A DNA stretch of 64,000 nucleotides from Gemmatimonadaceae bacterium (GTDB lineage: Bacteria; Gemmatimonadota; Gemmatimonadetes; Gemmatimonadales; Gemmatimonadaceae), in the NCBI GenBank assembly GCA_020852815.1, contig JADZAN010000046.1, positions 186,001 through 250,000 on the forward strand. The letters run 5' to 3'. The notes below the pieces were generated by a model that searched no databases, was not told where the DNA came from, and was given only the letters and a program-made list of their open reading frames with translations. Positions 55,962 to 64,000 of the stretch are shown piece after piece (positions within the stretch are counted from its first letter, which is position 1; each line of letters begins with the position of its first letter). A program made the translations under genes and the position numbers.

Positions 55962-58526
55962 TCAGACTGCTGCCGCCACTTCCTCCTCGGGGCGCGTCAC
56001 GTCCCACTCGTTCTGGCACTTGAGGCAGCGGCGGTACTCGCCGCGCGTCTTGTTCGACTTGCCCTCGGCGCCGACGTAGCCGCACTCCGGGCAGGTCTCG
56101 GCAACGGGGCGGTCCCACACCACGAAGTCGCAGTTGGGGTAGTTCTCGCAGCCGAAGAAGATCTTCCCGCGCGCCTTGCTGCGGCGCTGGGCGATTTCTC
56201 CGTTGTCCTTGGGGCAGCGCACCCCGGTGGGCATGGAGCGCGTGCCGCGACACTTGGGAAACTTCGAGCAACCGAGGAAGTCGCCGGTGCGGCCATGGCG
56301 CACGACCATTGGCGCGCCGCATTCGTGGCACTTGTACTCCGTCAGCTGCGCCGGCTTGCGCTCACCGGAGACGGGGCGCGTGTAGTCGCAGTTCTTGGGA
56401 TGGTTCTCGCAGGCGACGAACGGGCCGAAGAAGCCCCCCTTGGGCACCAGCTTGCCACCGCACTTGGGGCAGCGCTCCTTGTCCAGCGCCGAGAGGTCGT
56501 GCGCCTCGCCGATGAGCGCCGGAAGGTCGACGTCCTCGAGCGATTCCTCGAACGGGCGCCAGAAGTCCTTCAGCACGCGGCGCCACTCGAGCGAGCCGTC
56601 CTCGATCTTGTCGAGTTCCTCCTCCATCTCCGACGTGAAGCCCACGTTGAAGACGTTGGGGAACTGCTTGACCATCACCTTCTCCACGCTCTCGCCTAAC
56701 GACGTGGGGGTGAAGCGGCGCTGCTCCAGCAGGACGTAGCGCCGGTCAGCCAGCGTGGAGATGATCGACGCGTACGTCGACGGGCGCCCGATCCCCAGCC
56801 GCTCCAGCTCCTTCACCAGCGACGCCTCGGAGTAGCGCGGCGGCGGCTCCGTGAAGTGCTGGTTGGGGGTGAGCGCGTTGAGCGGGATCTTCTCCCCCAC
56901 CTCGGCCACCGGGAGCGCCTGCTCGTCCTCGAGCGCCTTCCCCTCGCCGTCCTCGCGCGCCTCGCGATAGAGCGCCAGGAAGCCGCGGAACTTCACCACG
57001 GAGCCGGTTGCACGGAACTGGTAGCGCCGCGCGTCGCCCTCGACCTTGAAGTCGATGGTGGTCGTGTCGAAGATCGCCGGCGCCATCTGCGACGCCATGA
57101 AGCGCTGCCAGATGAGCTGGTACAACTTGAACTGGTCGTCCTTGAGGTACTTCCGCACCGAATCGGGGGTGCGCGACGGGTCGGTGGGGCGCACGCTTTC
57201 GTGCGCGTCCTGCGCGTTGGCCGCCTGTGCCGCCTGTCCGCGCGCCGACGTCGAGCCGTAGAGCTGCGGCGCCGTGGCCAGGTATCCCTTGCCGAACTGC
57301 TGCTCCAGCACCTCGCGCGCCTGCAGCGCCGCGCTCTCCGCCACGCGCGTGGAGTCGGTACGCATGTACGAGATGAGGCCGACCGCCCCTTCATCCTTCC
57401 CCAGCTCGATCCCCTCGTAGAGATCCTGCGCCAGGCGCATGGTGCGCTTGGAGCCGAAGCCGAGCTTCTTGGCCGCCTCCTGCTGCAGCGTCGAGGTGGT
57501 GAACGGCGCCGCCGGGTTCTTGCGGCGCTCGCGGCGCTTGACGTCGGCGACAGGAAAGACGCCTAACGCCCCCTGCGCCGACTTCTTCAGCGACGCCGCC
57601 AGCTGCGCCGCGGCGCGCGTCACGTCGTCCACGATCCCCGTCGCCATTCCCGCGTTGGGGATCTCCACCTTCTTCTCGTCGATCGCGTGCAGCTTGGCGG
57701 TGAACTTCTGCCCGCCCTTCTCCAGCTCCGCGGCAACCGACCAGTACTCCTGCGCCCGGAATGCGCGAATCTCGCGCTCGCGCTCGACAATCAGCCGCAA
57801 CGCCACGGTCTGCACGCGCCCCGCCGAGAGCCCCTTCTTCACCGTCTTCCACAGCAGTGGCGACGCCTTGTAGCCGACGAGGCGGTCCAGCACGCGCCGC
57901 GCCTGTTGCGCGTCGACGAGCTTCATGTCGATGTCGCGCGGGCGATCCATCGCCGAGCGCACCGCATCCTTGGTGATCTCATGGAAGAGGATGCGCCGGA
58001 TCGGCGCCCCCCCCTTCCGGCGGATCTGCTCCGCCACGTGCCAGCCGATTGCCTCGCCCTCGCGATCAGGGTCGGTGGCGATGAAGACGGCGGTCGATTC
58101 CTTCGCCGCAGCCTTCAACTCGGCCATCGTCTTCTCCTTCCCGGCAATCGTGACGTACTCGGGCTCGAATCCCTTGTCGACATCGATCCCCAGCTTCTTC
58201 TCCGGGAGGTCACGCACGTGCCCGATGGTCGCCTTCACGCGATAGCCGCGCCCCAGGTACTTCCCGATGGTCTTGGCCTTGGCCGGCGACTCGACGATCA
58301 CCAGCGCCGACGTTCCGGCGACAACTGGCTCCTCGACCTCGGCGACAGCGGCGCTTCGCCGAGTGCGCGTCGACGCGGCGGGAGCCTTGGTCGACTTGCT
58401 CCGCTTGGCCGCCGCCGTGCGCTTGGTGCTCTTCTTGGCCGACGGTCGTGCAGAAGCGCCACGCCCCGCAATGCGGCGCGTGGTTGGCGCTTCGGTCTCG
58501 TCGACAGCTTTCTTCTTGACTGGCAT
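55962..58526 (-). CDS. topA: DNA topoisomerase I with basic N-terminal extension
   Basis: 854 residues. The N-terminus (1-75) is Lys/Arg/Ala/Ser/Thr-rich and precedes the Toprim domain (ALVIVESPAKAKTIGKYLG, then IATDPDREGEAIGWH with the DxD-type acids). The catalytic Tyr387 is in ISYMRTDSTR. Four C-terminal zinc-ribbon modules follow (CPKCGG...C, CHECG...C, CPKDNG...C, CPECGYVG...CLKC). It relaxes negative supercoils. A basic extension is usual at the C-terminus of actinobacterial TopA, not at the N-terminus. First gene upstream of the hairpin and trmFO. Confidence 0.96.
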   Translation of the reverse strand: MPVKKKAVDETEAPTTRRIAGRGASARPSAKKSTKRTAAAKRSKSTKAPAASTRTRRSAAVAEVEEPVVAGTSALVIVESPAKAKTIGKYLGRGYRVKATIGHVRDLPEKKLGIDVDKGFEPEYVTIAGKEKTMAELKAAAKESTAVFIATDPDREGEAIGWHVAEQIRRKGGAPIRRILFHEITKDAVRSAMDRPRDIDMKLVDAQQARRVLDRLVGYKASPLLWKTVKKGLSAGRVQTVALRLIVEREREIRAFRAQEYWSVAAELEKGGQKFTAKLHAIDEKKVEIPNAGMATGIVDDVTRAAAQLAASLKKSAQGALGVFPVADVKRRERRKNPAAPFTTSTLQQEAAKKLGFGSKRTMRLAQDLYEGIELGKDEGAVGLISYMRTDSTRVAESAALQAREVLEQQFGKGYLATAPQLYGSTSARGQAAQAANAQDAHESVRPTDPSRTPDSVRKYLKDDQFKLYQLIWQRFMASQMAPAIFDTTTIDFKVEGDARRYQFRATGSVVKFRGFLALYREAREDGEGKALEDEQALPVAEVGEKIPLNALTPNQHFTEPPPRYSEASLVKELERLGIGRPSTYASIISTLADRRYVLLEQRRFTPTSLGESVEKVMVKQFPNVFNVGFTSEMEEELDKIEDGSLEWRRVLKDFWRPFEESLEDVDLPALIGEAHDLSALDKERCPKCGGKLVPKGGFFGPFVACENHPKNCDYTRPVSGERKPAQLTEYKCHECGAPMVVRHGRTGDFLGCSKFPKCRGTRSMPTGVRCPKDNGEIAQRRSKARGKIFFGCENYPNCDFVVWDRPVAETCPECGYVGAEGKSNKTRGEYRRCLKCQNEWDVTRPEEEVAAAV

Positions 58527-58529
58527 GGC

Positions 58530-58961
58530 TCAGTGTATGGTCACATGGTCGGGAGGGGGGCCCAACTCGTCGGGCCCTCCCGACTCCATCAGTGCGCGAA
58601 GATCATCCAGGGCGATGCGTCCCTCGAGCTGCGAGAGCGCGCGATCGATGACCCCTTCCAGCTCGGTGGCGGTCACCAGGCCGGCGTGGGAGAGCGAGAG
58701 CAGGTGCCCCCACGCCTCGGTCGTGAAGCGCCCGCGCTCGTGCGGGCCGAGTACCCGGAACGGGATGGACGACGACTTGACCGAAGCCGGCCGGGGTTCG
58801 GCGTGCAGTGAATTATCGGTGAGCCAAGCCAACATGATCTCACCGATTTCGCGCCGATCGTACCCTTCCGACGACAGGAATGCCTCGACCTCCGAGACCT
58901 CCGCGCCGCCGGGAAAGCGTTCGCGGAGCCGGGTCAGGAGGTGCGACAGGCGATCGTCCAT
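58530..58961 (-). CDS. Smg/DUF494 family protein
   Basis: 143 residues. EVEAFLSSEGYDRREIGEIMLAWLTDN, FRVLGPHERGRFTTEAWGHLLSLSHAGLVTATELEGVIDRAL and the acidic C-terminus match the DUF494/Smg family, which in proteobacteria lies between dprA and topA. Cytoplasmic, function unknown. It ends three bases before topA starts and begins four bases after aroK ends, so it is part of the same operon. Confidence 0.9.
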   Translation of the reverse strand: MDDRLSHLLTRLRERFPGGAEVSEVEAFLSSEGYDRREIGEIMLAWLTDNSLHAEPRPASVKSSSIPFRVLGPHERGRFTTEAWGHLLSLSHAGLVTATELEGVIDRALSQLEGRIALDDLRALMESGGPDELGPPPDHVTIH

Positions 58962-58964
58962 GGC

Positions 58965-59519
58965 CTAACCTATCCCCACGCCCCAAGACGTGGCAAGCTC
59001 GGCCGCCCTTGAGACAAGTTCTTGCAACGCAAGAGTTTCGGTATCCAGTACGGCGTCTGCCGTGGCGTACGCCGCCGCTCGTTCCCGCTCCAGGCGGGCC
59101 AGTTGGGCCAGCGGATCGCTCCCCCTAAGTAGAGGACGGAGGCCCACTTCGTTCCCCATCCGGGCCAGCGCGGTGGCCGGCGAGACGCGCAGGTGGACGA
59201 TGCGCGCGGGGGGGCGAAGGAGCGACACCACGTCGGGCTGCGTGATCCATCCCCCCCCCGGCGACACCACCCCTGACGGGGCCAGCGCCAGTCGCCGCGT
59301 CGCCTCCCGTTCCAGGGCGCGAAAGCCCCCTTCCCCGTCGCGCGCGAAGATCTCGGCGACGCTTTGCCCCGCCTCCCGCTCGATTTCCCGGTCCAGGTCG
59401 ACGAACGGGACGCCGAGGTGCGACGCCAGGCGCTCGCCCATCGTCGACTTCCCCGCCCCCGGGAGCCCGACCAGGACGAGGTGAACGCTGCGAGCCGCTG
59501 TCGCTGCCGGCGCGCTCAC
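58965..59519 (-). CDS. aroK: Shikimate kinase
   Basis: 184 residues. P-loop GLPGAGKST at 18-26, DLDREIE near 42 with the shikimate-binding Asp, IFARDGEGGFRALE near 54-67, GGGWITQPDV near 90, and RPLLRGSDP with the lid Arg near 128. It phosphorylates shikimate with ATP in chorismate synthesis. The ATG overlaps the aroC stop (ATGA), so two pathway genes are coupled. Confidence 0.96.
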   Translation of the reverse strand: MSAPAATAARSVHLVLVGLPGAGKSTMGERLASHLGVPFVDLDREIEREAGQSVAEIFARDGEGGFRALEREATRRLALAPSGVVSPGGGWITQPDVVSLLRPPARIVHLRVSPATALARMGNEVGLRPLLRGSDPLAQLARLERERAAAYATADAVLDTETLALQELVSRAAELATSWGVGIG

Positions 59520-60826
59520 GCGGGGTCCGCGACCGTCGCGCCGTCTGGCCGCGCGGCGGCAGGCGCCGGAGCGCTGTCGGGCGCCGCATCGCCGGTGGAA
59601 CTTCCGTCAGCCGCAACGGCCGCCGCCAGGCGCCCGCTCCCCACGCGCTGCGCCACGCGCCCCAGGTAGCCCTCGACGTTGCGCCTGGTCTCGCGCAGCG
59701 AGTCGCCGCCGAACTTCTCCAGCCACGCCTGCGCGAGCACGAACGCAACCATCGCCTCGGCGATGACTCCCATTGCCGGCACGGCCGTGACGTCGGAGCG
59801 CTCGGCCACCGCCGCCGCCGCCTCGCCCGTGGGAATCTCCACCGTGCCTAACGGGCGCATGAGCGTGGCAATCGGCTTCATGGCCACGCGCACAACGAGC
59901 GGCTCCCCCGTGGTGATCCCTCCCTCCAACCCGCCGGCGCGATTGCTGCGCCGCTGGACGTTGCCGGCCAGCGTGCGGCCGGCGGCGGCGTCGATCTCGT
60001 CGTGCACCTGCGAGCCCGGGCGCTCGGCCGCCTCGAAGCCCAGCCCGATCTCGACCCCCTTCACGGCGGGAATCGACATCACGGCCGCCGCGAGCCGCCC
60101 ATCGAGCTTGCGGTCCCACGACACGTGCGACCCCAACCCTACGGGGAGCCCGCTCACCAGCACCTCGCACACGCCGCCTAACGTGTTGCCGGCGCGCTTG
60201 GCCTCGTCGATCAGCTCGATCATCCGCTGCTCGGCATCGGGGTCGAGCGTGCGCACGGGCGAGGCGTCGGCCACCAGGTTGAGGTCGTGCGGAAGAAGCG
60301 CCGGGATCTTGGCATCGATCCCGCCCAGCGAGATGACATGCGACTCGACGCGGACGCCAAAGGCGGCGAGCAGTTGGCGGCAGATGGCGCCGGCGGCCAC
60401 GCGCGCCGTCGTCTCGCGCGCCGAGGCGCGCTCCAGGATGTCGCGGGCGTCGTCGCGATCGTACTTGAGGAGCCCCGCCAGGTCGGCGTGTCCCGGCCGC
60501 GGGCGCGTCACCGCGCGCTTGCGCGCCCCTGAGGCATCCTCGGGGCGCAACGCCGGGTCCATGATCTCCGCCCAGTTCTTCCAGTCGCGGTTGCGCACCA
60601 GCATCGCCACCGGACCGCCTAACGTCTCGCCGCCGCGCACCCCCGACAGGAACTCGATCTCGTCCTTCTCGATCTGCATGCGCCGCCCGCGGCCGTACCC
60701 CTGCTGGCGGCGGGAAAGGTCGGCGTTGACCTGCTCGGCGGTGACCGGGAGTCCGGCCGGGACCCCCTCGAGGATCGAGACGAGCGCGGGACCGTGCGAC
60801 TCGCCCGCGGTGGTGAAACGGAGCAT
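59516..60826 (-). CDS. aroC: Chorismate synthase
   Basis: 436 residues, longer than the usual 360-390 because of a 45-residue Ala/Asp/Pro-rich C-terminal tail. FTTAGESHGPAL at the start, RRQQGYGRGRRMQIE near 38, RPGHADLAGLLKY near 128, RASARETTARVAAGA near 150 and RSNRAGGLEGGITTGEPL near 315 are the classical signatures. It makes chorismate using reduced FMN. AGGA lies nine bases before the ATG. A strong terminator on the same strand ends 17 bases before the start codon. Confidence 0.97.
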   Translation of the reverse strand: MLRFTTAGESHGPALVSILEGVPAGLPVTAEQVNADLSRRQQGYGRGRRMQIEKDEIEFLSGVRGGETLGGPVAMLVRNRDWKNWAEIMDPALRPEDASGARKRAVTRPRPGHADLAGLLKYDRDDARDILERASARETTARVAAGAICRQLLAAFGVRVESHVISLGGIDAKIPALLPHDLNLVADASPVRTLDPDAEQRMIELIDEAKRAGNTLGGVCEVLVSGLPVGLGSHVSWDRKLDGRLAAAVMSIPAVKGVEIGLGFEAAERPGSQVHDEIDAAAGRTLAGNVQRRSNRAGGLEGGITTGEPLVVRVAMKPIATLMRPLGTVEIPTGEAAAAVAERSDVTAVPAMGVIAEAMVAFVLAQAWLEKFGGDSLRETRRNVEGYLGRVAQRVGSGRLAAAVAADGSSTGDAAPDSAPAPAAARPDGATVADPA

Positions 60827-60842
60827 TGGATCGCGTCCTGGG

Positions 60843-60879
60843 AAAAAACGCGCGAGCCCGGCGGATGGCCGGGCTCGCG
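60843..60879 (-). terminator. Strong intrinsic terminator directly upstream of aroC
   Basis: On the minus strand a perfect 12-bp stem (CGCGAGCCCGGC and complement) with a five-base loop is followed by CG and six T. It ends 17 bases before the aroC ATG and would terminate the lipoprotein transcript. Confidence 0.85.
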
Positions 60880-60935
60880 AGTCGGTGGAAGCGGCCGAAG
60901 CCGCCCGTGTGCGGCTCAGGTCGAGCCGCACCTCG

Positions 60936-63392
60936 TCATCGTGGCACGTTGTCGATATCGCCTGTCCGAACATCTATGACCACGAGTCCCTCTTTGGTCA
61001 AGCCGAAGAGCTTCACCACCAGGGTCGGGTCGGCCGACCGTTCGGCCGGCGACGGGAGGGTTGCGCGGAGCGGGCCATACAGATTCTCGCGAATCGGGAT
61101 GCGGCCGCGCAGGCGATAGCTGTAGGAATCGACGATCTGGATCGACTTGTCGCCCGAGGCCACGAAGGCCACGCGCGCGGTGCTGTCCGCGGTGTTCTCG
61201 TTGAAGTTGCGCGGATGGAAGGCGATCCCGGCGCCGGAGTTGAACGTGGCGTACTTCCCCTGCAGCCGCAGCGAGGAGTCGGCGAAGAAGGTTTCCTCGC
61301 CGTGCACGCCGATGTTCGACGAGTTCCGGTTGATGTCGAGGCCGTAAACCTTGTCCGACGCGTTGTCGGTGAGGTCGGCGACTTCGATGGGCTGCGAGTA
61401 CACCGCCCCGTTGGCCGGCGTCCCGCTGGGGTCGTAGACCAGGAGAACGCGCCCCGCACGATTCGGGGTGTTCCCCTCGCCGAAGGCCACGCGGCGACGG
61501 TCACCGCCCACCGCCACGAAGTTCGTGTCGGGGAGGGCCAGCGACCCCACGTCGAGGTCCTTGATCGCTTCCACGTTCCCGTTGATCGGGTCCGTGCGCA
61601 GCGCGGCGACGGCCGCCTCGACCGTGGTCGAGTTCACGCACACCGCGGAGTCGGGCGACTGCCCCGGCGTGTGCTCGCAGATGATGATCTTGTCGGGGAC
61701 GCCGCTCTGTCCCTCGATCACGTCGACGAAGTCGGCGTTGATGATGACGTAGTGGTTCTTGAGGAAGGCCCCGTACTGCCAGATCTGGCGCGGCTCGGCG
61801 CGGGCATCGAGGAAGTTGTCGATGCGGCGCAGCGTGCCGGGCGTGGCGGTCGCGGTGGGCCTGGTCGAGTAGTACAGCGCACCCGACGCGGCCTGCGCGA
61901 TGTACTGCGGGCGGTCCGAGTAGTCGATGGGGGGCGGCACCTTGAACTTGAAGCCGCCGCTGGTCTCGTCCTTGGAGTACGTCACGTCGTACACGTACTC
62001 GTTGGACGTCTTCACGCGCCCCACTTCCTGGCGGTCGATGAGCGACACCTTGGACACGTTGGTCCCCGCCGAGTTGGCGACGAGGAGGAGCGAGCCCGAG
62101 TTGTCGATGATCATCCCCCACGGCTGCGCGCCGACGGCAATGGCCGGGAGCGACTGCAGGGTGGCGGAGTAGTTCCACGCCTCGACCTGGTTCTTGGTGA
62201 GGTTGGAGACAAACACTCGCGTGCGGGTGGTGTCGACGGTGATGTCGGCGCCAAGGCTCCCGTCGGGCATCCCGTAGGTGAGGCCGTAGGCGTAGACGGT
62301 GGCGTCGCGCTTGGCGAGCGTGTCGCTGTTCACCGGGACGCTGGCCCCCGTGGGGACGGCGTAGCCGGTCCGCCCCGCCACGTCGGTGGCGTACGCGGTG
62401 ATGAACAGCGCCTGGCCGCGCAGCGCGATGGGCGCGCCCCACAGCTTCCGCCGGGTCACCTGCTGGACCGGGGTCGCCAGGGTGTCGGCGGCGCGATAGA
62501 TGACCGTTCCCGCGGAGTTCTTGGCGATGAAGCCGATGATGCGGACGAGTCCATCGGAGTCGCGCGCCGAGAGTTCGACCGAATCGGGGGTCTCGAGGCG
62601 CGCCGGGATGTCCTGGTAGACGACCGGCGGCAGGAGGTCGGGTCCGGCAGCCGCAATGCGCACCTGGAAGGTTTCCCCGCTTCCACGCAGCGCATCCCGG
62701 TTCTCGGCGAACGGCGTGATGCTGATATTGGTGCCGGCGGCGAGCCCGTTCGGGATCTGGAACGTGTAGGTGACGGTATCGCCCTTGGGGTACGGGACCG
62801 CGAAGAGCGTCGAGTCGCCCTTGGCGAAGCCGGTGGCGGTGGCGCGGTAGCCTACCTTCGTGATGCCGGTGGTGTCGAGCACCGCCAGGTCGAAGGAGTA
62901 GGTGCCGCCCACGATCACGTTCGGCTGCGGCTGCACGAAGGCGATGTGCGGGACGTTGGGGTCGAAGGCGATGGCCGAGGCCTCGCCGCTCGCCGCGTTG
63001 CCCGCGCCGTCCACGACGGAGCTGAGCACCCTGACCTTCTGGCCCGGGCGGACCCCGGCGAGGGTGATCTTGAGGGTCTTGGTGAACTCGGACAGCCCCG
63101 CGCTCACGGCGCTGGAGTCGCGCCCCACGAGAAAGCTGTCGGCGTACACACGGGTCACCACCCACTGCAGGGCGGAGTTGTCCTTCGCGTCGATCGCGAC
63201 GGACAGCGGCGCGCGGACCGAGACGGAATCGTTCCCGGCGCTCCCCACCGTCCCCGTGAGGGCGATGGTGAGCTGGGGGATGATCTTGTCAGCGGCCGAC
63301 GACGCGATCTCCGTGCTGCCGCAGCCCGCGGCCCAGCTTCCTGCCAGGGCCGTGAGCAGCGCCGGGGCGACGCGACGAATGTTGGTCTTCAT
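60936..63392 (-). CDS. Large lipoprotein, Ig-like N-terminus and beta-propeller-like C-terminus
   Basis: 818 residues. Signal peptide with lipobox WAAGC (Cys 24). About 40-330 form three or four beta-sandwich (Ig-like) domains (LTIALTGTVGSAG, TLKITLAGVRPGQKVRV, ISITPFAENRDAL). From about 370 a YncE/NHL-type propeller begins: YGMPDGSLGADITVDTTRTR, VGAQPWGMIIDNSG, and NSSNIGVHGEETFFAD. Cell-surface binding or scaffold function is possible; no catalytic motif is seen. It lies between a secretin gene (21 bases upstream) and aroC, separated from aroC by a terminator. Confidence 0.8.
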   Translation of the reverse strand: MKTNIRRVAPALLTALAGSWAAGCGSTEIASSAADKIIPQLTIALTGTVGSAGNDSVSVRAPLSVAIDAKDNSALQWVVTRVYADSFLVGRDSSAVSAGLSEFTKTLKITLAGVRPGQKVRVLSSVVDGAGNAASGEASAIAFDPNVPHIAFVQPQPNVIVGGTYSFDLAVLDTTGITKVGYRATATGFAKGDSTLFAVPYPKGDTVTYTFQIPNGLAAGTNISITPFAENRDALRGSGETFQVRIAAAGPDLLPPVVYQDIPARLETPDSVELSARDSDGLVRIIGFIAKNSAGTVIYRAADTLATPVQQVTRRKLWGAPIALRGQALFITAYATDVAGRTGYAVPTGASVPVNSDTLAKRDATVYAYGLTYGMPDGSLGADITVDTTRTRVFVSNLTKNQVEAWNYSATLQSLPAIAVGAQPWGMIIDNSGSLLLVANSAGTNVSKVSLIDRQEVGRVKTSNEYVYDVTYSKDETSGGFKFKVPPPIDYSDRPQYIAQAASGALYYSTRPTATATPGTLRRIDNFLDARAEPRQIWQYGAFLKNHYVIINADFVDVIEGQSGVPDKIIICEHTPGQSPDSAVCVNSTTVEAAVAALRTDPINGNVEAIKDLDVGSLALPDTNFVAVGGDRRRVAFGEGNTPNRAGRVLLVYDPSGTPANGAVYSQPIEVADLTDNASDKVYGLDINRNSSNIGVHGEETFFADSSLRLQGKYATFNSGAGIAFHPRNFNENTADSTARVAFVASGDKSIQIVDSYSYRLRGRIPIRENLYGPLRATLPSPAERSADPTLVVKLFGLTKEGLVVIDVRTGDIDNVPR

Positions 63393-63413
63393 CGGGTTAG
63401 GCTCCGGATTGGT

Positions 63414-64000
63414 TTACTTGCTGCTCCCATCGGGCGGGCGAACGGCTTCGCCTTCGTCGATGATGTGCGGCGTGATGAGGATCAGCAGGTCCTTCTTCTC
63501 CTCGCGCGTCTCGGTCTGCGAGAAGAGCCTGCCGATGAGCGGAAGCTCGGAAAGGATCGGGATCCCCGACTTGTTCTTGTTGACCTGCGTCTGCGTGAGC
63601 CCGCCGATGACCGCCGTCTCGCCGTTGTTCACGAGGAGCTGCGTCTTGGCGTTGCGCTTGTTGATGATGAAGCCCAGGTCGCCGCCGACGATGTTGAGGT
63701 CCGACTGCTCGGCCTCCATGGTCATGCGGATCTGCCGGTTGTTGGTGATGTGCGGCGTGACCGTGAGGATGATGCCGGTCTCGCGGAACTGCACGTTGGC
63801 GCGGGCCGGCGCCCCGATCTGGGCGATAGACCCGGCGTCGATCACGCGGACCGGCGTCTCCTGGCCCACGAACATGCGGGCCTGGCGGTTGTCGAGCGTG
63901 ACGATGCTCGGCTCGGCCTGGATGTCCGACAGCTGCGTCTCGCGCAGCGCGTCGAGGAACGACGTGAGCGAGTACTTGCCTAACGCGGTGGAGAAGATCA
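63414..64000 (-). CDS. Secretin C-terminal part (PilQ/GspD family), 5' end beyond window
   Basis: 195 residues of the C-terminal secretin domain; the gene continues past the right edge (frame open from 63998). TSFLDALRETQLSDIQAEPS, SIVTLDNRQARMFVGQETPV, ILTVTPHITNNRQIRMTMEA, TQLLVNNGETAVIGGL and the closing KDLLILITPHIIDEGE match the beta-barrel pore of type IV pilus or type II secretion secretins. pilQ next to aroK/aroC-type genes is a common arrangement in Gram-negatives, which favours PilQ. Outer-membrane pore for pilus extrusion or protein export. Confidence 0.92.
   Translation of the reverse strand, partial: IFSTALGKYSLTSFLDALRETQLSDIQAEPSIVTLDNRQARMFVGQETPVRVIDAGSIAQIGAPARANVQFRETGIILTVTPHITNNRQIRMTMEAEQSDLNIVGGDLGFIINKRNAKTQLLVNNGETAVIGGLTQTQVNKNKSGIPILSELPLIGRLFSQTETREEKKDLLILITPHIIDEGEAVRPPDGSSK

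Noticed and set aside
59679-63983. Plus-strand open frame of about 1,434 codons
   Set aside because: Antisense to aroC, the large lipoprotein and the secretin. Composition is that of a mirrored frame and no domain is recognisable.

Overview
The window is about 70% G+C and densely packed with genes. The gene set points to a diderm, respiring, menaquinone-type bacterium: an LpxR-like outer-membrane deacylase, a secretin, many lipoproteins, an ETF system with a membrane Fe-S oxidoreductase, and an F-type ATP synthase whose a subunit carries a signal-peptide-like N-terminus. In gene content and style I judge it closest to Gemmatimonadota. That is inference from memory, since no rRNA or other phylogenetic marker gene was searched.

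Layout. 0-3.1 kb: 3' part of moeA, a coupled methyltransferase, a Uma2-type nuclease and a small lipoprotein. 3.1-7 kb: an electron-transfer operon (etfB, etfA, EtfD-like membrane Fe-S protein). 7-17 kb: SDR oxidoreductase, LpxR-like protein, a coupled trio (penicillin acylase, small membrane protein, glutaryl-CoA dehydrogenase), SprT-like protein, metallophosphoesterase, isocitrate dehydrogenase and a lipoprotein. 17-22 kb: cstA, an S9 peptidase and a YbdD-type protein, apparently a peptide uptake and hydrolysis unit. 22-32 kb: membrane-anchored MutS-like ATPase, hydrolases, DinB, MFS, M20 peptidase, FAD monooxygenase, sugar nucleotidyltransferase and cupin. 32.4-35.9 kb: an atpZ-I-B-E-F-H operon that ends in a good terminator without atpAGDC. 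36-41 kb: BsuPI lipoprotein, MoxR ATPase and a very large BTAD/ATPase/TPR regulator. 40.1-43.0 kb: a segment of clearly lower G+C that begins inside that regulator and contains an HD-GYP membrane protein. 43-49 kb: an unrecognised conserved protein, a sigma-54 activator with a degenerate receiver, a mog-like gene, gcvT and argF. 49-51 kb: a hybrid histidine kinase. 51.4-60.8 kb: a conserved housekeeping block (hslU, hslV, xerC, trmFO, topA, smg-like, aroK, aroC, read on the minus strand in reverse). 60.9-64 kb: a large beta-propeller-like lipoprotein and the 3' end of a secretin gene.

The genes form several units: ETF plus membrane Fe-S protein plus acyl-CoA dehydrogenase for electron delivery to quinone; CstA, peptidase and YbdD for peptide use; the membrane sector of ATP synthase; and the topA-trmFO-xerC-hslVU block, which has the same order as in Bacillus. 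No tRNA, rRNA, CRISPR array, insertion sequence or prophage was found.

The most unusual signals are not genes. One is a strongly over-represented octamer CGTTAGGC that supplies rare TTA codons and several stop codons. Another is a pair of long hairpins built from 8-bp units (AGAAGACG/AGAGGACG), each starting directly after a stop codon inside an operon. The third is an abrupt composition break inside the large regulator gene.
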